Source of the DNA: Mucilaginibacter sp.
GTDB lineage: Bacteria > Bacteroidota > Bacteroidia > Sphingobacteriales > Sphingobacteriaceae
Direction of reading: 5' to 3'
NCBI RefSeq assembly: GCF_025362475.1
Contig: NZ_JANYGH010000025.1
Coordinates: 1 to 64,000 of the forward strand
Length of the DNA stretch: 64,000 nt
Shown here: one piece after another, positions 32,007-40,420 of the stretch
Numbering within the stretch: position 1 is the stretch's first letter
How the letters are laid out: each line of letters begins with the position of its first letter
The notes under the pieces: model-generated
Databases searched by the model: none
What the model saw: only the letters and a program-made list of their open reading frames with translations
What the model was told of the DNA's origin: nothing
Translations under genes and position numbers: made by a program

Positions 32007-33794
32007 ATGAAATACTCTTTTTTAGTTCTGTTTATTTTAGCCGTAATTCCGTGTTCCGGTCAAAATATTGATAGTTTAAAAAAAATAGTTTTCAGTAAGT
32101 CCCCAGCTCAAAAACGGTTAAACGCTGCTACGCAAATTACAAGCTATTCATCACTAAAAAATCCAAATGAAACTTTTGCAATTGCAAAGGTAGGGTTAGG
32201 CCTTGCAACCAAATTAAATAATAAAAAAGCGCTCGGCTTAATATGGAGAGATATTGGAAAAGCCTGGTATTTAACAGGCAGCTATGATTCTACGGCTTAC
32301 TATTATAACAAGGCCGCGGGCATTCTGAGTAAAATAAACCAGGCAGATATTTTAGCAGACAACTATAATGAGCTGGCAACGCAATATGCTAAACTAAAGA
32401 ATTACGATAAAGCGCTGGAGTTTTACAGCAGGGCAATTTCCTACGCCCCTAAAACCGGGTCGCGGCGCGTGCTGATGACTGCTTTAAACCAGGTTGGATT
32501 GTTGTATGAAACCAAACATAACTACCGCGAGGCCTTAAATTATTTCAGGCAGTCTTTTGATATAAGCGACTCTTTGGATTTTGTTAAAAAAGCAAAAGAA
32601 AATACATCCGAAGCTTATAGCCATAATTTTATGGTTGATGTTATGGGGAGCATTAAACAGAAAAATGAATCTGCCCAGGATATTTTAAAAACTATCGATA
32701 CCAAAAAAGCTTTAAACGATACCCTGGCGCTTACCATCAATTATTTTAATCTGGGGTTGGTTTATAAGAGTAAAAGAATGTACCCCCAATCACTTGATGC
32801 CTTACAAAGCTGTTTACAATATGCCACTAAAATAAATTACACAGATATGCAAGCCAGCGCCGTAAACGAGATAGCTGATTTGTACGGGCAAACAGGCGAT
32901 TACAGGCAAGCGCTTATTTATTTAAAAAAGCGCTTGGCATTAAATGCTTTGAATAACACCAAAAATTCAAAAAGCATTGATGAGCTACAGACTAAATACG
33001 AGATAACACAACGGGAAGACCAGCTACTGCAACAGCAGTTTGAGATAACAAAGCGTAATTACTGGATGACGGGCATCGTTATTTTTATACTGCTGATACT
33101 TGTAATAGGGTTTATTTATTATAAGCAAACACAGCTTAAGCAACGCAACATCGCCATGCAGGCTATCATTGCAGCGGAGGAAAGCGAACGCAGGCGAATA
33201 GCCCAGGATTTGCACGATAGCGTAAGCCAAACGATGTCTGCAGCAAAAATTAACCTGACAGTTATTGGCGGCGAATTGCCTTTCGTAGACGATGAACAAC
33301 GAAAACGGTTTGAGAAGGTAATTAACCTGGTTGATTATGGCTTTAAGGAGGTAAGAACAATATCGCACAACATGATGCCCTGGGCGCTTCATAAAACAGG
33401 CCTGGCGCAGGTGGTTAAACAGTTTATTGAGAATATTGAAAACGAAGCCATCGCTATAAATTTCTTTAGCAGGGGCTTTGATGCGCCATTTGATGATACT
33501 ACAGAAATTATTTTATACCGGGTGCTACAGGAAAGTGTAAATAACGTAATGAAGCATGCTAATGCAAGCAGGCTTGATATTTCATTGATAAGAGACAAGG
33601 ATAATATCAGCTTAACTATTGAAGATAATGGTAAAGGATTTGATGCCAGCAATCCCGGCATCAACAAAGGGATGGGGTTGAGCAACCTGCGATCGCGGAT
33701 CAATTTTTTAAATGGTAAGGTTGAGCTTGATTCGCAGGTGGGCAAGGGTACCTTGGTATCAGTTTATATTCCCGTTATCAATAAAGCCCTATAA
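32007..33794 (+). CDS. TPR sensor histidine kinase (HisKA_3 type)
   Basis: A 595-aa membrane kinase. A signal peptide (to about residue 19, CSGQ) precedes TPR-type helical repeats (about 40-330), presumably periplasmic. A transmembrane segment lies at about 352-371 (WMTGIVIFILLILVIGFIYY). The cytoplasmic dimerisation domain has the phospho-His in RRIAQDLHDSVSQTMS, and the HATPase domain has LQESVNNVMKHANA and IEDNGKGFD. This is the NarX/DesK-type kinase that pairs with NarL/FixJ regulators. The response-regulator gene is convergent, and the two overlap by 6 bp at their 3' ends. Confidence 0.93.
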   Translation: MKYSFLVLFILAVIPCSGQNIDSLKKIVFSKSPAQKRLNAATQITSYSSLKNPNETFAIAKVGLGLATKLNNKKALGLIWRDIGKAWYLTGSYDSTAYYYNKAAGILSKINQADILADNYNELATQYAKLKNYDKALEFYSRAISYAPKTGSRRVLMTALNQVGLLYETKHNYREALNYFRQSFDISDSLDFVKKAKENTSEAYSHNFMVDVMGSIKQKNESAQDILKTIDTKKALNDTLALTINYFNLGLVYKSKRMYPQSLDALQSCLQYATKINYTDMQASAVNEIADLYGQTGDYRQALIYLKKRLALNALNNTKNSKSIDELQTKYEITQREDQLLQQQFEITKRNYWMTGIVIFILLILVIGFIYYKQTQLKQRNIAMQAIIAAEESERRRIAQDLHDSVSQTMSAAKINLTVIGGELPFVDDEQRKRFEKVINLVDYGFKEVRTISHNMMPWALHKTGLAQVVKQFIENIENEAIAINFFSRGFDAPFDDTTEIILYRVLQESVNNVMKHANASRLDISLIRDKDNISLTIEDNGKGFDASNPGINKGMGLSNLRSRINFLNGKVELDSQVGKGTLVSVYIPVINKAL

Positions 33795-34430
33795 ATCATA
33801 CTGTAGTATAAACCGGGTAAGCTCTACCGGGTTTTTTAAATTCAGTTTCTGCATGATGTTTTTACGGTGCGTTTCAACCGTATAAATGCTCAAATGAAGG
33901 TGATTGGCCATTTGCTGATTGGTGAAATCCTGTTTAATGAATTGTAATAGTTCGGCTTCTCTTTTGGTAAGCTGGAATTGTTTTAAAAAAGGATCCGATT
34001 CATTAAACGTTGAATTGGTAACCGGTTGTTTGTATGGAAAACATAGTTCGCCCTGCGCCACCAGGCGCATAGCTTTTAACAATTCACTCTTTTCGGCATT
34101 TTTAAACAGGTAGCCGTTGGCGCCGGCGGCTTTTGCTTTTTCAATCAGGTGCTCTTCATTATAGGTGGAAAGCATGATCACTTTAATTTTAGGATGATAG
34201 GATTTTACCCGCTTAAGCACCTCGAAGCCATTAATGCCCGGCATATTTATATCGAGCAATAACAGGTTGGGTGTATTGGTATGTAACAGGCCCAACACCT
34301 CTTTGCCATTAGCGGCAATATTCATGATCTCAATATCGGGCTCATTTTGCAATAGCATGCAAAGTCCGTTTATAAATAGGGTATGATCATCTGCTATGAT
34401 CACTGATATTTTTTCGGCTGTCATTTCCAT
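33789..34430 (-). CDS. NarL/FixJ-type response regulator
   Basis: A 213-aa regulator. The receiver domain has IIADDHTLF, the phospho-Asp in LLLLDINMPGING near residue 58, and a Thr/Lys set with MLSTYNE and YLFKNAEK. The C-terminal LuxR-type HTH (about 148-210) shows LTKREAELLQFI and HLSIYTVETHRKNIMQKL. It is convergent with, and overlaps by 6 bp, the TPR histidine kinase gene that should be its partner. The shared module upstream of the two small-protein genes is a candidate binding site, by position only. Confidence 0.93.
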   Translation of the reverse strand: MEMTAEKISVIIADDHTLFINGLCMLLQNEPDIEIMNIAANGKEVLGLLHTNTPNLLLLDINMPGINGFEVLKRVKSYHPKIKVIMLSTYNEEHLIEKAKAAGANGYLFKNAEKSELLKAMRLVAQGELCFPYKQPVTNSTFNESDPFLKQFQLTKREAELLQFIKQDFTNQQMANHLHLSIYTVETHRKNIMQKLNLKNPVELTRFILQYDL

Positions 34431-34468
34431 CGTAGTAATTATTTATAAATCTACTTTTTCTTCATGCG

Positions 34469-34524
34469 GCAAAAAATACCAACAGCTTTGTATTGTGTAC
34501 TGACTGGCTGCTCCATAAAATTGT
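34469..34524 (+). promoter_or_regulatory. Three-block upstream module, copy 2
   Basis: GCAAAAAATACCAA (34469-34482), GCTTTGTATTGT (34485-34496) and TCCATAAAATTGT (34512-34524). Offsets of 16 and 27 bp between block starts are identical to copy 1 at 31603-31658. It precedes the 47-aa secreted peptide gene and is divergent from the NarL-type regulator gene. Confidence 0.65.
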
Positions 34525-34635
34525 ACTACCAAAACAAAAAAGGGAAAATAAAAAATAGCGTCTGTTAAGCCTGTTTACAACCGGGAATAACAGGTACAAT
34601 ATACAATTTATAAGCACTTGTTAACCTCAAAAACA

Positions 34636-34779
34636 ATGGAATACCTTATCGCTACACTTATAATCATGCTGTTTTGCATAACAGCTTTAGCCCAGGACAG
34701 ATCCTCAGAAAACACAACAAGTATCTCGAGATCAAAGCCTAAACCATTAAAACCTGGGAGTAACCTGAAGCATCAGTAA
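34636..34779 (+). CDS. Small secreted peptide (47 aa)
   Basis: An ATG-to-TAA frame encoding a 47-aa product: a signal peptide (MEYLIATLIIMLFCITALAQ, 20 residues) and a mature, basic, Ser/Pro/Lys-rich peptide of 27 residues ending NLKHQ. It has its own upstream module (34469-34524) and a terminator overlapping its stop codon, so it looks like a complete gene. I do not recognise a family. It may be a secreted or periplasmic peptide controlled by the adjacent kinase/regulator pair. Confidence 0.65.
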   Translation: MEYLIATLIIMLFCITALAQDRSSENTTSISRSKPKPLKPGSNLKHQ

Positions 34780-34808
34780 TATACTGGTGCTTCCTGGTTT
34801 ACTTTCTT
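34767..34808 (+). terminator. Terminator overlapping the stop codon of the 47-aa gene
   Basis: GAAGCATCAGTA pairs with TACTGGTGCTTC (one G-U pair) around ATA, followed by CTGGTTTACTTTCTTTT. The stem begins before the stop codon. Confidence 0.7.
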
Positions 34809-34820
34809 TTACAGGTACAT

Positions 34821-35312
34821 TTAATCCCTGCAAAGCCTGTTTAAAATGTTCTTATGCTCCGGGTATAGCAGTTGTAGCACGTCCTTTTTACCCATCTCAA
34901 ATTCGCTAAAATCAAACCCGGGAGCAACCGCACAACTAACAAGGGAGAACCCATGGGGTGTAATGGTTTCTGCGGCAAACCAGCAACCCGCCTCAATGGC
35001 TAAAGATAAACTGCCCGTTGTTATATCCGATAGCTCAAAGCTCCCCAGCTTACCATCGTGATCAATAACGTGGATCAGCAACGGAGTTCCCTTATGAAAA
35101 TACCAGATCTCATCAGACGATAAGCGGTGGAACCCGGAAAAATCATTTCCTTCCAATAAATAATAAATAGAAGTGCAGGCCTGTTTAAGAGGCCCGCCGG
35201 TTTTCCTAAACACTGTTTGATTTGATCGGAATGTTTCTTTGTAATATCCGCCTTCGGGATGTGGTTGGAGCTTTAAATGGGCGATCCAGCCTTTTGCGTT
35301 TTCCATGGTCAT
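34821..35312 (-). CDS. Cupin protein of the DUF985 family
   Basis: A 163-aa cupin. DUF985 hallmarks are PHPEGGYYKETFRS near residue 18, SIYYLLEGNDFSGFHRL near 48, DEIWYFHKGTPL near 66, and the C-terminal PGFDFSEFEMG. The His/Glu set of the cupin pocket is kept. The function of the family is uncertain (some relatives bind sugars or nucleotides). A start at 35306 is equally possible. It is a single-gene unit convergent with the 47-aa gene. Confidence 0.88.
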   Translation of the reverse strand: MTMENAKGWIAHLKLQPHPEGGYYKETFRSNQTVFRKTGGPLKQACTSIYYLLEGNDFSGFHRLSSDEIWYFHKGTPLLIHVIDHDGKLGSFELSDITTGSLSLAIEAGCWFAAETITPHGFSLVSCAVAPGFDFSEFEMGKKDVLQLLYPEHKNILNRLCRD

Positions 35313-35520
35313 GTTTACAAACTTAAGGCTTGTTTTAAAAAAACAATACAGGATTGTTTAATAGGTTGCAGCCAGAAAGAGTTGCTGCCGCCGCTAAGTT
35401 AGGAAGCTATGCTTTTAATTAATCGATAAAGGACTTTGCGCCGCTGTTTCTGACATAATTACGTCAATTTCTGACAAATACGGGGTTTACAAATGGACGG
35501 CAATAAATACTTGATTTTAT

Positions 35521-35548
35521 TTATCGTTATTTGCGATAAGTATTATCG
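35521..35548. promoter_or_regulatory. Candidate Rrf2 operator (TTATCG repeats)
   Basis: TTATCG (35521-35526), its complement CGATAA (35534-35539) and a further TTATCG (35543-35548), in an AT-rich stretch upstream of the truncated ORF at 35571 and the Rrf2 gene. The inverted pair spaced by 7 bp fits a dimeric regulator. The link to Rrf2 is an inference. Confidence 0.35.
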
Positions 35549-35570
35549 TAATTATCTAAATTAAACAAAA

Positions 35571-35684
35571 ATGGTAAAACAATTGCTAATTATTGGAGGC
35601 GGATTTGCTGAGAATTTAGAACAGGCCCTGGGCGATTCGTTTACGGAAATGCCTGTATATTAGAATACATACGATCAGCATAGT
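35571..35684 (+). pseudogene. Truncated ORF with an FAD/NAD-binding N-terminus
   Basis: A 37-codon frame starting MVKQLLIIGGGFAEN. The first 13 residues match the Rossmann GxGxxG-type start of NDH-2-like flavoproteins such as the one at 36486 (VVGGGFAGLSFA). After that the sequence no longer resembles the family and soon stops. It may be a 5' remnant of a second NDH-2 gene that was deleted. It could also be a genuine small leader gene. Confidence 0.35.
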
Positions 35685-35737
35685 AATCAATTGCTTATTT
35701 TTGAGCAATAAACAAAAACATCACTTAAACTAACCGG

Positions 35738-36262
35738 ATGCCAACTTTAGGAAAAAATGTGGAGTATGCGATACACTCTTTAGTGTATTTTGTAGGTAAT
35801 CCTAAAGGGAGTACGATCACCGTTCGCGATCTGGCTAAATTTCAGAATATATCTGAAACGTATCTCGCCAAAACTTTTACCAAACTCAAAAAATCGGGAA
35901 TTGTAAAGTCGAATATCGGCGTAAAAGGCGGCTATTCTTTGGCCAGGGCTCCAGACGAAATTACCTTTTTGGATATTGTTTTGGCGGTTGAGGGCGAGAT
36001 ATCTTTTTTTGAATGTAATGGGATAAGAGACAATTGCATCTTATTAGATCAGGAAAATCTGCCCTGGAAAAAGGGCGACTATTGCACCATTCATAAGGCT
36101 ATGATTGATACCGAAAATAAGATCAAGGAGTCTCTCGGCGAAAAAAATCTGCAATGGGTTTTTGATACGATTAATAAAAAAGCATCCCCTGAATTAACGG
36201 GGGCAACAAAAGGCTGGTTTGAGGATAATGTGTTTAAAACATCCAAAAAGGAGCTTTCGTAA
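35738..36262 (+). CDS. Rrf2-family transcriptional regulator with cysteine cluster
   Basis: A 174-aa regulator. The winged helix-turn-helix occupies residues 1-80 (NISETYLAKTFTKLKKSGIV and VKGGYSLARAP). Three Cys follow in the family position (FFECNGIRDNCIL then KGDYCTIHK, near residues 92, 99 and 115), which could hold an Fe-S cluster or sense redox/NO as in IscR and NsrR. The C-terminal 40 residues extend beyond the usual length. It lies 224 bp upstream of the NDH-2/DoxX genes on the same strand, which it probably controls. Confidence 0.92.
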   Translation: MPTLGKNVEYAIHSLVYFVGNPKGSTITVRDLAKFQNISETYLAKTFTKLKKSGIVKSNIGVKGGYSLARAPDEITFLDIVLAVEGEISFFECNGIRDNCILLDQENLPWKKGDYCTIHKAMIDTENKIKESLGEKNLQWVFDTINKKASPELTGATKGWFEDNVFKTSKKELS

Positions 36263-36485
36263 CCTGGTTATTTACTACTGAATCCACACTTGAAGGATAG
36301 TACCTATTATAAGGTAAGCCTTCTGTTAAGGCTGCCCATGTGGTAGTAATTAACCGAACTGTGTTTTGCCGACGGTAACACCCCATGACTACCGCAATAA
36401 GTTTGGGGCACATTAATAATCAAATACCAGGATTAGTAAGCAATGCCTATACCTGCCCTACTGATCCCTCATAAATTAATACTAT

Positions 36486-37775
36486 ATGGAAAATTTAAAA
36501 GAATTTGACAACAGGGAAAAGATCATTGTAGTAGGTGGCGGTTTTGCAGGCTTAAGTTTTGCACGGCTGCTTTTCAAAAACAAGCATTACCAGGTTACGC
36601 TGGTTGATAAAAATAATTACAACTACTTTACGCCCCTGCTTTACCAGGTGGCCACCAGTTTTCTTGATCCGTCAAGCATCAGTTACCCTTTTCGTAAGAT
36701 GTTTAGGGACAAAGGTGTCCGTTTCAGGATGGCAGAATTATTAAGGGTTGATACAGAAAATAAAACTATCCAATTGAGTGATGGTGCACTTTCATATGAT
36801 CACCTGGTGTTTGCGGCCGGCACAAAAACAAATTTTTTTGGTAACGAGGGTATCAGGGAAAAGGCTATTTCGATAAAAGGAATTGATGACGCATTGTATA
36901 TGCGAAATGAGTTAATGAAAACTATGGAAAAGGCCGTTATTGAAACCGACCCGGCCGAACGAAAGAGGTTATTAACTATTGTTGTGGCGGGTGGTGGCCC
37001 TACCGGGGTGGAGATTGCCGGCATGCTGGCCGAAATGAAACGATATATTTTAGGCAAAGACTACCCCGAACTAAAAGGTGCCGGGGGGAGTATTCATATT
37101 GTTGATGGCACATCTGTATTACTGGCCCCAATGAGTGATAAAACCCATAAAGAAGCCTATCAGGCGTTGACAGAACTCGACGTGAAGATTAAACTAAATA
37201 CACGCGTAAACAGCTATGATGGTCATATAGTGAAGCTTTCTGATGGCGGGGAGATTGAAACAAAAACCCTCATTTGGGCGGCCGGTGTTACCTCGCATAC
37301 TTTTGAAGGTATTCCTGAAACCAGTCTTGGAGCTGGCAACAGGATGGTTACCAATGCATATAACCAGGTAACAGGCCTGGACAATGTATGGGCTATAGGC
37401 GATATCAGCATACAGGAAACAGATGCTGCTTATCCTAAAGGGCATCCGCAACTGGCGCAGCCTGCCATACAGCAGGGGAAGGCATTAGCTAAAAACTTCC
37501 TGGCTATTGCCAAAGGAAAACCTATGGAGCCATTTAAATATTTTGATCGCGGGGATATGGCCATAATAGGGCGAAATACGGCGGTTGCTGATCTGCTTAA
37601 ACACAAACTCCACTTTAGCGGTTTTTTAGGTTTGTTCAGCTGGTTATTTATCCACCTCATATCGCTGGTTAATTATAATAACAAGATCAAAACCTTGTAT
37701 AGCTGGCTGGTAGCCTATACAACCAGGGACCAGGCACTACGGATGATCTTCCGTTCAGAAAACCGGGGTACTTAA
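36486..37775 (+). CDS. Type II NADH dehydrogenase-like FAD oxidoreductase
   Basis: A 429-aa flavoprotein of the NDH-2 family that passes electrons from NADH to quinone without pumping protons. The first Rossmann motif is VVGGGFAGLSFA (about 15-26), the second VVAGGGPTGVEIAG near 163, with VWAIGDIS near 300 and the QPAIQQGKALAKN segment. The C-terminus has a hydrophobic/amphipathic region (FLGLFSWLFIHLISLVNY) for membrane attachment. It leads a unit with DoxX (gap 31 bp) and a PEP-mutase-like gene. Rrf2 upstream suggests control by redox or respiratory stress. Confidence 0.93.
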   Translation: MENLKEFDNREKIIVVGGGFAGLSFARLLFKNKHYQVTLVDKNNYNYFTPLLYQVATSFLDPSSISYPFRKMFRDKGVRFRMAELLRVDTENKTIQLSDGALSYDHLVFAAGTKTNFFGNEGIREKAISIKGIDDALYMRNELMKTMEKAVIETDPAERKRLLTIVVAGGGPTGVEIAGMLAEMKRYILGKDYPELKGAGGSIHIVDGTSVLLAPMSDKTHKEAYQALTELDVKIKLNTRVNSYDGHIVKLSDGGEIETKTLIWAAGVTSHTFEGIPETSLGAGNRMVTNAYNQVTGLDNVWAIGDISIQETDAAYPKGHPQLAQPAIQQGKALAKNFLAIAKGKPMEPFKYFDRGDMAIIGRNTAVADLLKHKLHFSGFLGLFSWLFIHLISLVNYNNKIKTLYSWLVAYTTRDQALRMIFRSENRGT

Positions 37776-37806
37776 TAAAACCAAATATCTATTTATATTA
37801 TAGCAA

Positions 37807-38235
37807 ATGAAAAAACATGTTGTTTATGCCCAGCTTTATCTGCGGCTCGCGCTCGGGATTGGTTTTATCTATCCCGTATTGGATCGTATTGGCTGGCTTG
37901 GGCCGGCGGGTCAGCATAATGTTGACTGGGGTAACTGGGGTAGTTTCCTCACTTATGTTCATGCATTGCTACCTTTCCTGGCTAAATCAGTATCTGATGT
38001 TATGGGCTGGCTGGCCACTTTTTTAGAAGTCATCTTCGGGGTATTACTGATTACCGGCTATAAAACAAGAATTATGGCATTGGGCAGTTTTGTGCTCACA
38101 TTAACTTTTGCCTTGTGTATGGCACTTTTTTTCGGCGTCAAATCACCATTTAACTATTCGGTATTTGCTGTAAGTGCAGGCTCATTATTGTTATCAACTA
38201 TTCCTGCTTATAAGTGGAGTGTGGATAATTTATGA
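37807..38235 (+). CDS. DoxX-family membrane protein
   Basis: A 142-aa integral membrane protein with four hydrophobic segments (about 8-25, 46-60, 65-85 and 90-130). The DoxX start YLRLALGIGFIYPVLDRIGW and the GWLATFLEVIFGVLLITGYKTR block identify the family. DoxX proteins accompany quinone-linked oxidation, and the NDH-2 gene 31 bp upstream fits that. The exact role is not known. Confidence 0.9.
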   Translation: MKKHVVYAQLYLRLALGIGFIYPVLDRIGWLGPAGQHNVDWGNWGSFLTYVHALLPFLAKSVSDVMGWLATFLEVIFGVLLITGYKTRIMALGSFVLTLTFALCMALFFGVKSPFNYSVFAVSAGSLLLSTIPAYKWSVDNL

Positions 38236-38287
38236 TCGCCCCTAAACAGCTAAATATTAAAAACTTATTAACTTAATACAGACTACC

Positions 38288-39109
38288 ATGTTGTTAACAC
38301 AAAAAGAAAAAGCGGATTTATTTCGCCAGCAGCATTTGGCACCGCAATTATTGATCCTGCCTAATATATGGGATCCGCTAAGTGCAAAACTTATCGCATC
38401 ACTTGGTTACCAATCTCTGGCTACAGCAAGCGTCGCTACGAACCTTATCGCAGGCTTTCCCGATGGCGAACATATCCCGTACAAAAAGTTAATGGAAAAT
38501 GTATCGCACATAACAGCTGCTGTTGATTTGCCTGTGTCTGTTGACCTGGAAAGCGGATTTGCTGATAACATAGCGCAATTGAAGGATAATATAAAAATGC
38601 TGCTGGATGCCGGCGCCATCGGCTTAAATATAGAAGACAGCCACGATCATGGTAAAATGATGACGCCCATTCACGAACAGTGTTTGAAGATAGAAGCCAT
38701 AAGGGAAGTAGGCATTCAATATAATGTGCCGATAGTCATCAATGCCCGTACCGATCTGTTTTTTCAGCCGGTGCAAAAGGATACTGTGAACCTGGCTGTT
38801 GAACGTGCAAAAGCTTACCAATTGGCAGGAGCCGACTGCGTGTACCCTATTGTAATTCCTGGTTATCATGAAATAGCTCAATTGCTGGAAAACTTAGATG
38901 TACCCATCAACATCCTGTTATATGGGCAAATCCGCGACCTGAAAGAATTGGAAAGTCTTGGCGTATCAAGGGTTAGTGTAGGCCCGGGTTTATTAAAATT
39001 GGCCTTATCGCAAATGAAACAGGCTGCCGAAGGCTTACTGAACTATAGTACGGACGAGTTTTTTAAGGAAGGGCAGATTACTTTCGACGTGATGAGCAGC
39101 CTGGTCTAA
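38288..39109 (+). CDS. Isocitrate lyase/PEP mutase-family protein
   Basis: A 273-aa TIM-barrel enzyme of the isocitrate lyase/phosphoenolpyruvate mutase superfamily. It shows ILPNIWDPLSAKLIASLGY near residue 22, VSVDLESGFAD near 80, GLNIEDSHDH near 113 and INARTDLFF near 155. The Cys of the lyase KKCGH motif is absent, and the active-site loop reads DSHDHGKMM. The short form is common in bacteria and mostly uncharacterised; some relatives cleave 2-methylisocitrate or oxaloacetate. It follows DoxX after 52 bp and is probably in the same unit. Confidence 0.88.
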   Translation: MLLTQKEKADLFRQQHLAPQLLILPNIWDPLSAKLIASLGYQSLATASVATNLIAGFPDGEHIPYKKLMENVSHITAAVDLPVSVDLESGFADNIAQLKDNIKMLLDAGAIGLNIEDSHDHGKMMTPIHEQCLKIEAIREVGIQYNVPIVINARTDLFFQPVQKDTVNLAVERAKAYQLAGADCVYPIVIPGYHEIAQLLENLDVPINILLYGQIRDLKELESLGVSRVSVGPGLLKLALSQMKQAAEGLLNYSTDEFFKEGQITFDVMSSLV

Positions 39110-39127
39110 ATGAAGTACATACCCGCA

Positions 39128-39390
39128 CGTCATTGCGAGTGACAAAATCCGGGAGACACTGAAGGAGAAATGAGGTTAAAAAAGTTTGTCATCCTGAGGA
39201 ACGAAGGATCTACTCTCCACCGTGCTTCTTCGCCCTGTACAGTTTGCGAATAGATCCTTCGTTCCTCAGGATGACAAAAGGGGTTTTAGCGAATACATCA
39301 TAGGTAGGTACGAAGCAATCCCAAACTGTACAGATCGGATTTGTAAAGCTACTCTGTAAGGTGGGGATTGCTTCGTGCCTCGCAATGACG
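39128..39390. repeat. Full-length composite palindromic element, copy F
   Basis: The most complete copy. Outer terminal repeats CGTCATTGCGAG (39128-39139) and CTCGCAATGACG (39379-39390) are perfect. The first inner palindrome has arms 39185-39212 and 39251-39278 (28 bp, perfect). The second has arms 39311-39322 and 39364-39375 (CGAAGCAATCCC and complement). The loop module CTGTACAG occurs in both. It carries no ORF. Confidence 0.9.
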
Positions 39391-39466
39391 GGTGGTTAAG
39401 TGCTTCATTATAAGCATAAAAAATTAATAAATCAAAGTTAAACAGCTTCTTAGTATTTAAGTTAAA

Positions 39467-40324
39467 ATGGACAGAATACCAATAAGACATATTAATGTAA
39501 CGCAAAAGGAGCCGGATTTTTCTGGAAGCTTTAGCATCCGGGATATTCATAATTTACTTGCCGGGGCAGACATGGTTCAGGAGCTTCACCGGCATGATTT
39601 TTTTTATATTCTCGTTTTAAAAAAAGGGGCCGGCCACCATGAAATAGATTTTATACCATACACAGTTGATGATAATTCTGTTTTCTTTATGCGCCCGGGC
39701 CAGGTACACCAATTGGTGCTAAAAGCAGGGAGCACCGGGTATTTGATGCAATTTAGAGATGAATTTTATTTCCCTCATGATAGGGTATCAAACCAGCTAT
39801 TACACAAAGCCAGTAACGCCAATCATTATCAGCTTACAGCAGCTGGGTTACAAAAGTTACTTACTATAATGACCTATATTTTTCAGGAATATGCCGATAA
39901 GCAAGAAAGATATGAAGAGGTTATCAAAGCAAATATGGGTATTTTCTTTATCGAGCTTATCCGGCAAAACAGCAGCGCTCCGTCCGGGGATGTCAGTCTT
40001 TATACCCAGGAACGACTTGAAAAGTTTTTAGAACTTTTAGAGGCAAATATCTTTACCCATAAGCAAGTATCTCAATATGCTGTTATGCTGAATCTTTCCA
40101 CCTATCAGCTTAATGCAATCACTAAGGTAACCTTAAACAAAACCTGTTCCGAACTTATTAATGAGCATATTATATTGGAGGCCAAGAGATACCTTCTGGC
40201 AACTTCTAACCAGGTAAATGAAATAGCATACCACCTGGGGTACGAAGATGTTTCTTATTTTATCAGGTTTTTTAAAAAGCACACGGGATATTCGCCCGAG
40301 GCGTTCAGGCATAACTTTAGATAA
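39467..40324 (+). CDS. AraC-family regulator with N-terminal cupin
   Basis: A 285-aa regulator with an N-terminal cupin-type sensor (ELHRHDFFYILVLKKGAGHHEIDF, FMRPGQVHQL) and a C-terminal AraC domain (about 185-285) with MLNLSTYQLNAITKVTLNKT and VNEIAYHLGYEDVSYFIRFFKKHTGYSPEAFR. It is upstream of a small membrane protein and a thioredoxin-reductase-like flavoprotein on the same strand, which it may regulate. The effector is unknown. Confidence 0.92.
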   Translation: MDRIPIRHINVTQKEPDFSGSFSIRDIHNLLAGADMVQELHRHDFFYILVLKKGAGHHEIDFIPYTVDDNSVFFMRPGQVHQLVLKAGSTGYLMQFRDEFYFPHDRVSNQLLHKASNANHYQLTAAGLQKLLTIMTYIFQEYADKQERYEEVIKANMGIFFIELIRQNSSAPSGDVSLYTQERLEKFLELLEANIFTHKQVSQYAVMLNLSTYQLNAITKVTLNKTCSELINEHIILEAKRYLLATSNQVNEIAYHLGYEDVSYFIRFFKKHTGYSPEAFRHNFR

Positions 40325-40373
40325 ATCCTACACAATCACATTTTTGTCCTACCCTTCAGTTTACCGCTGAAAT

Positions 40374-40381
40374 TACCTTTG
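40374..40381 (+). promoter_or_regulatory. -7 element TACCTTTG
   Basis: An exact TAnnTTTG match 40 bp before the 74-aa membrane-protein ATG at 40421. Confidence 0.5.
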
Positions 40382-40420
40382 TACAGAGCAAAACGCTTCC
40401 CGAAAAGTAATTTCTAAAGT

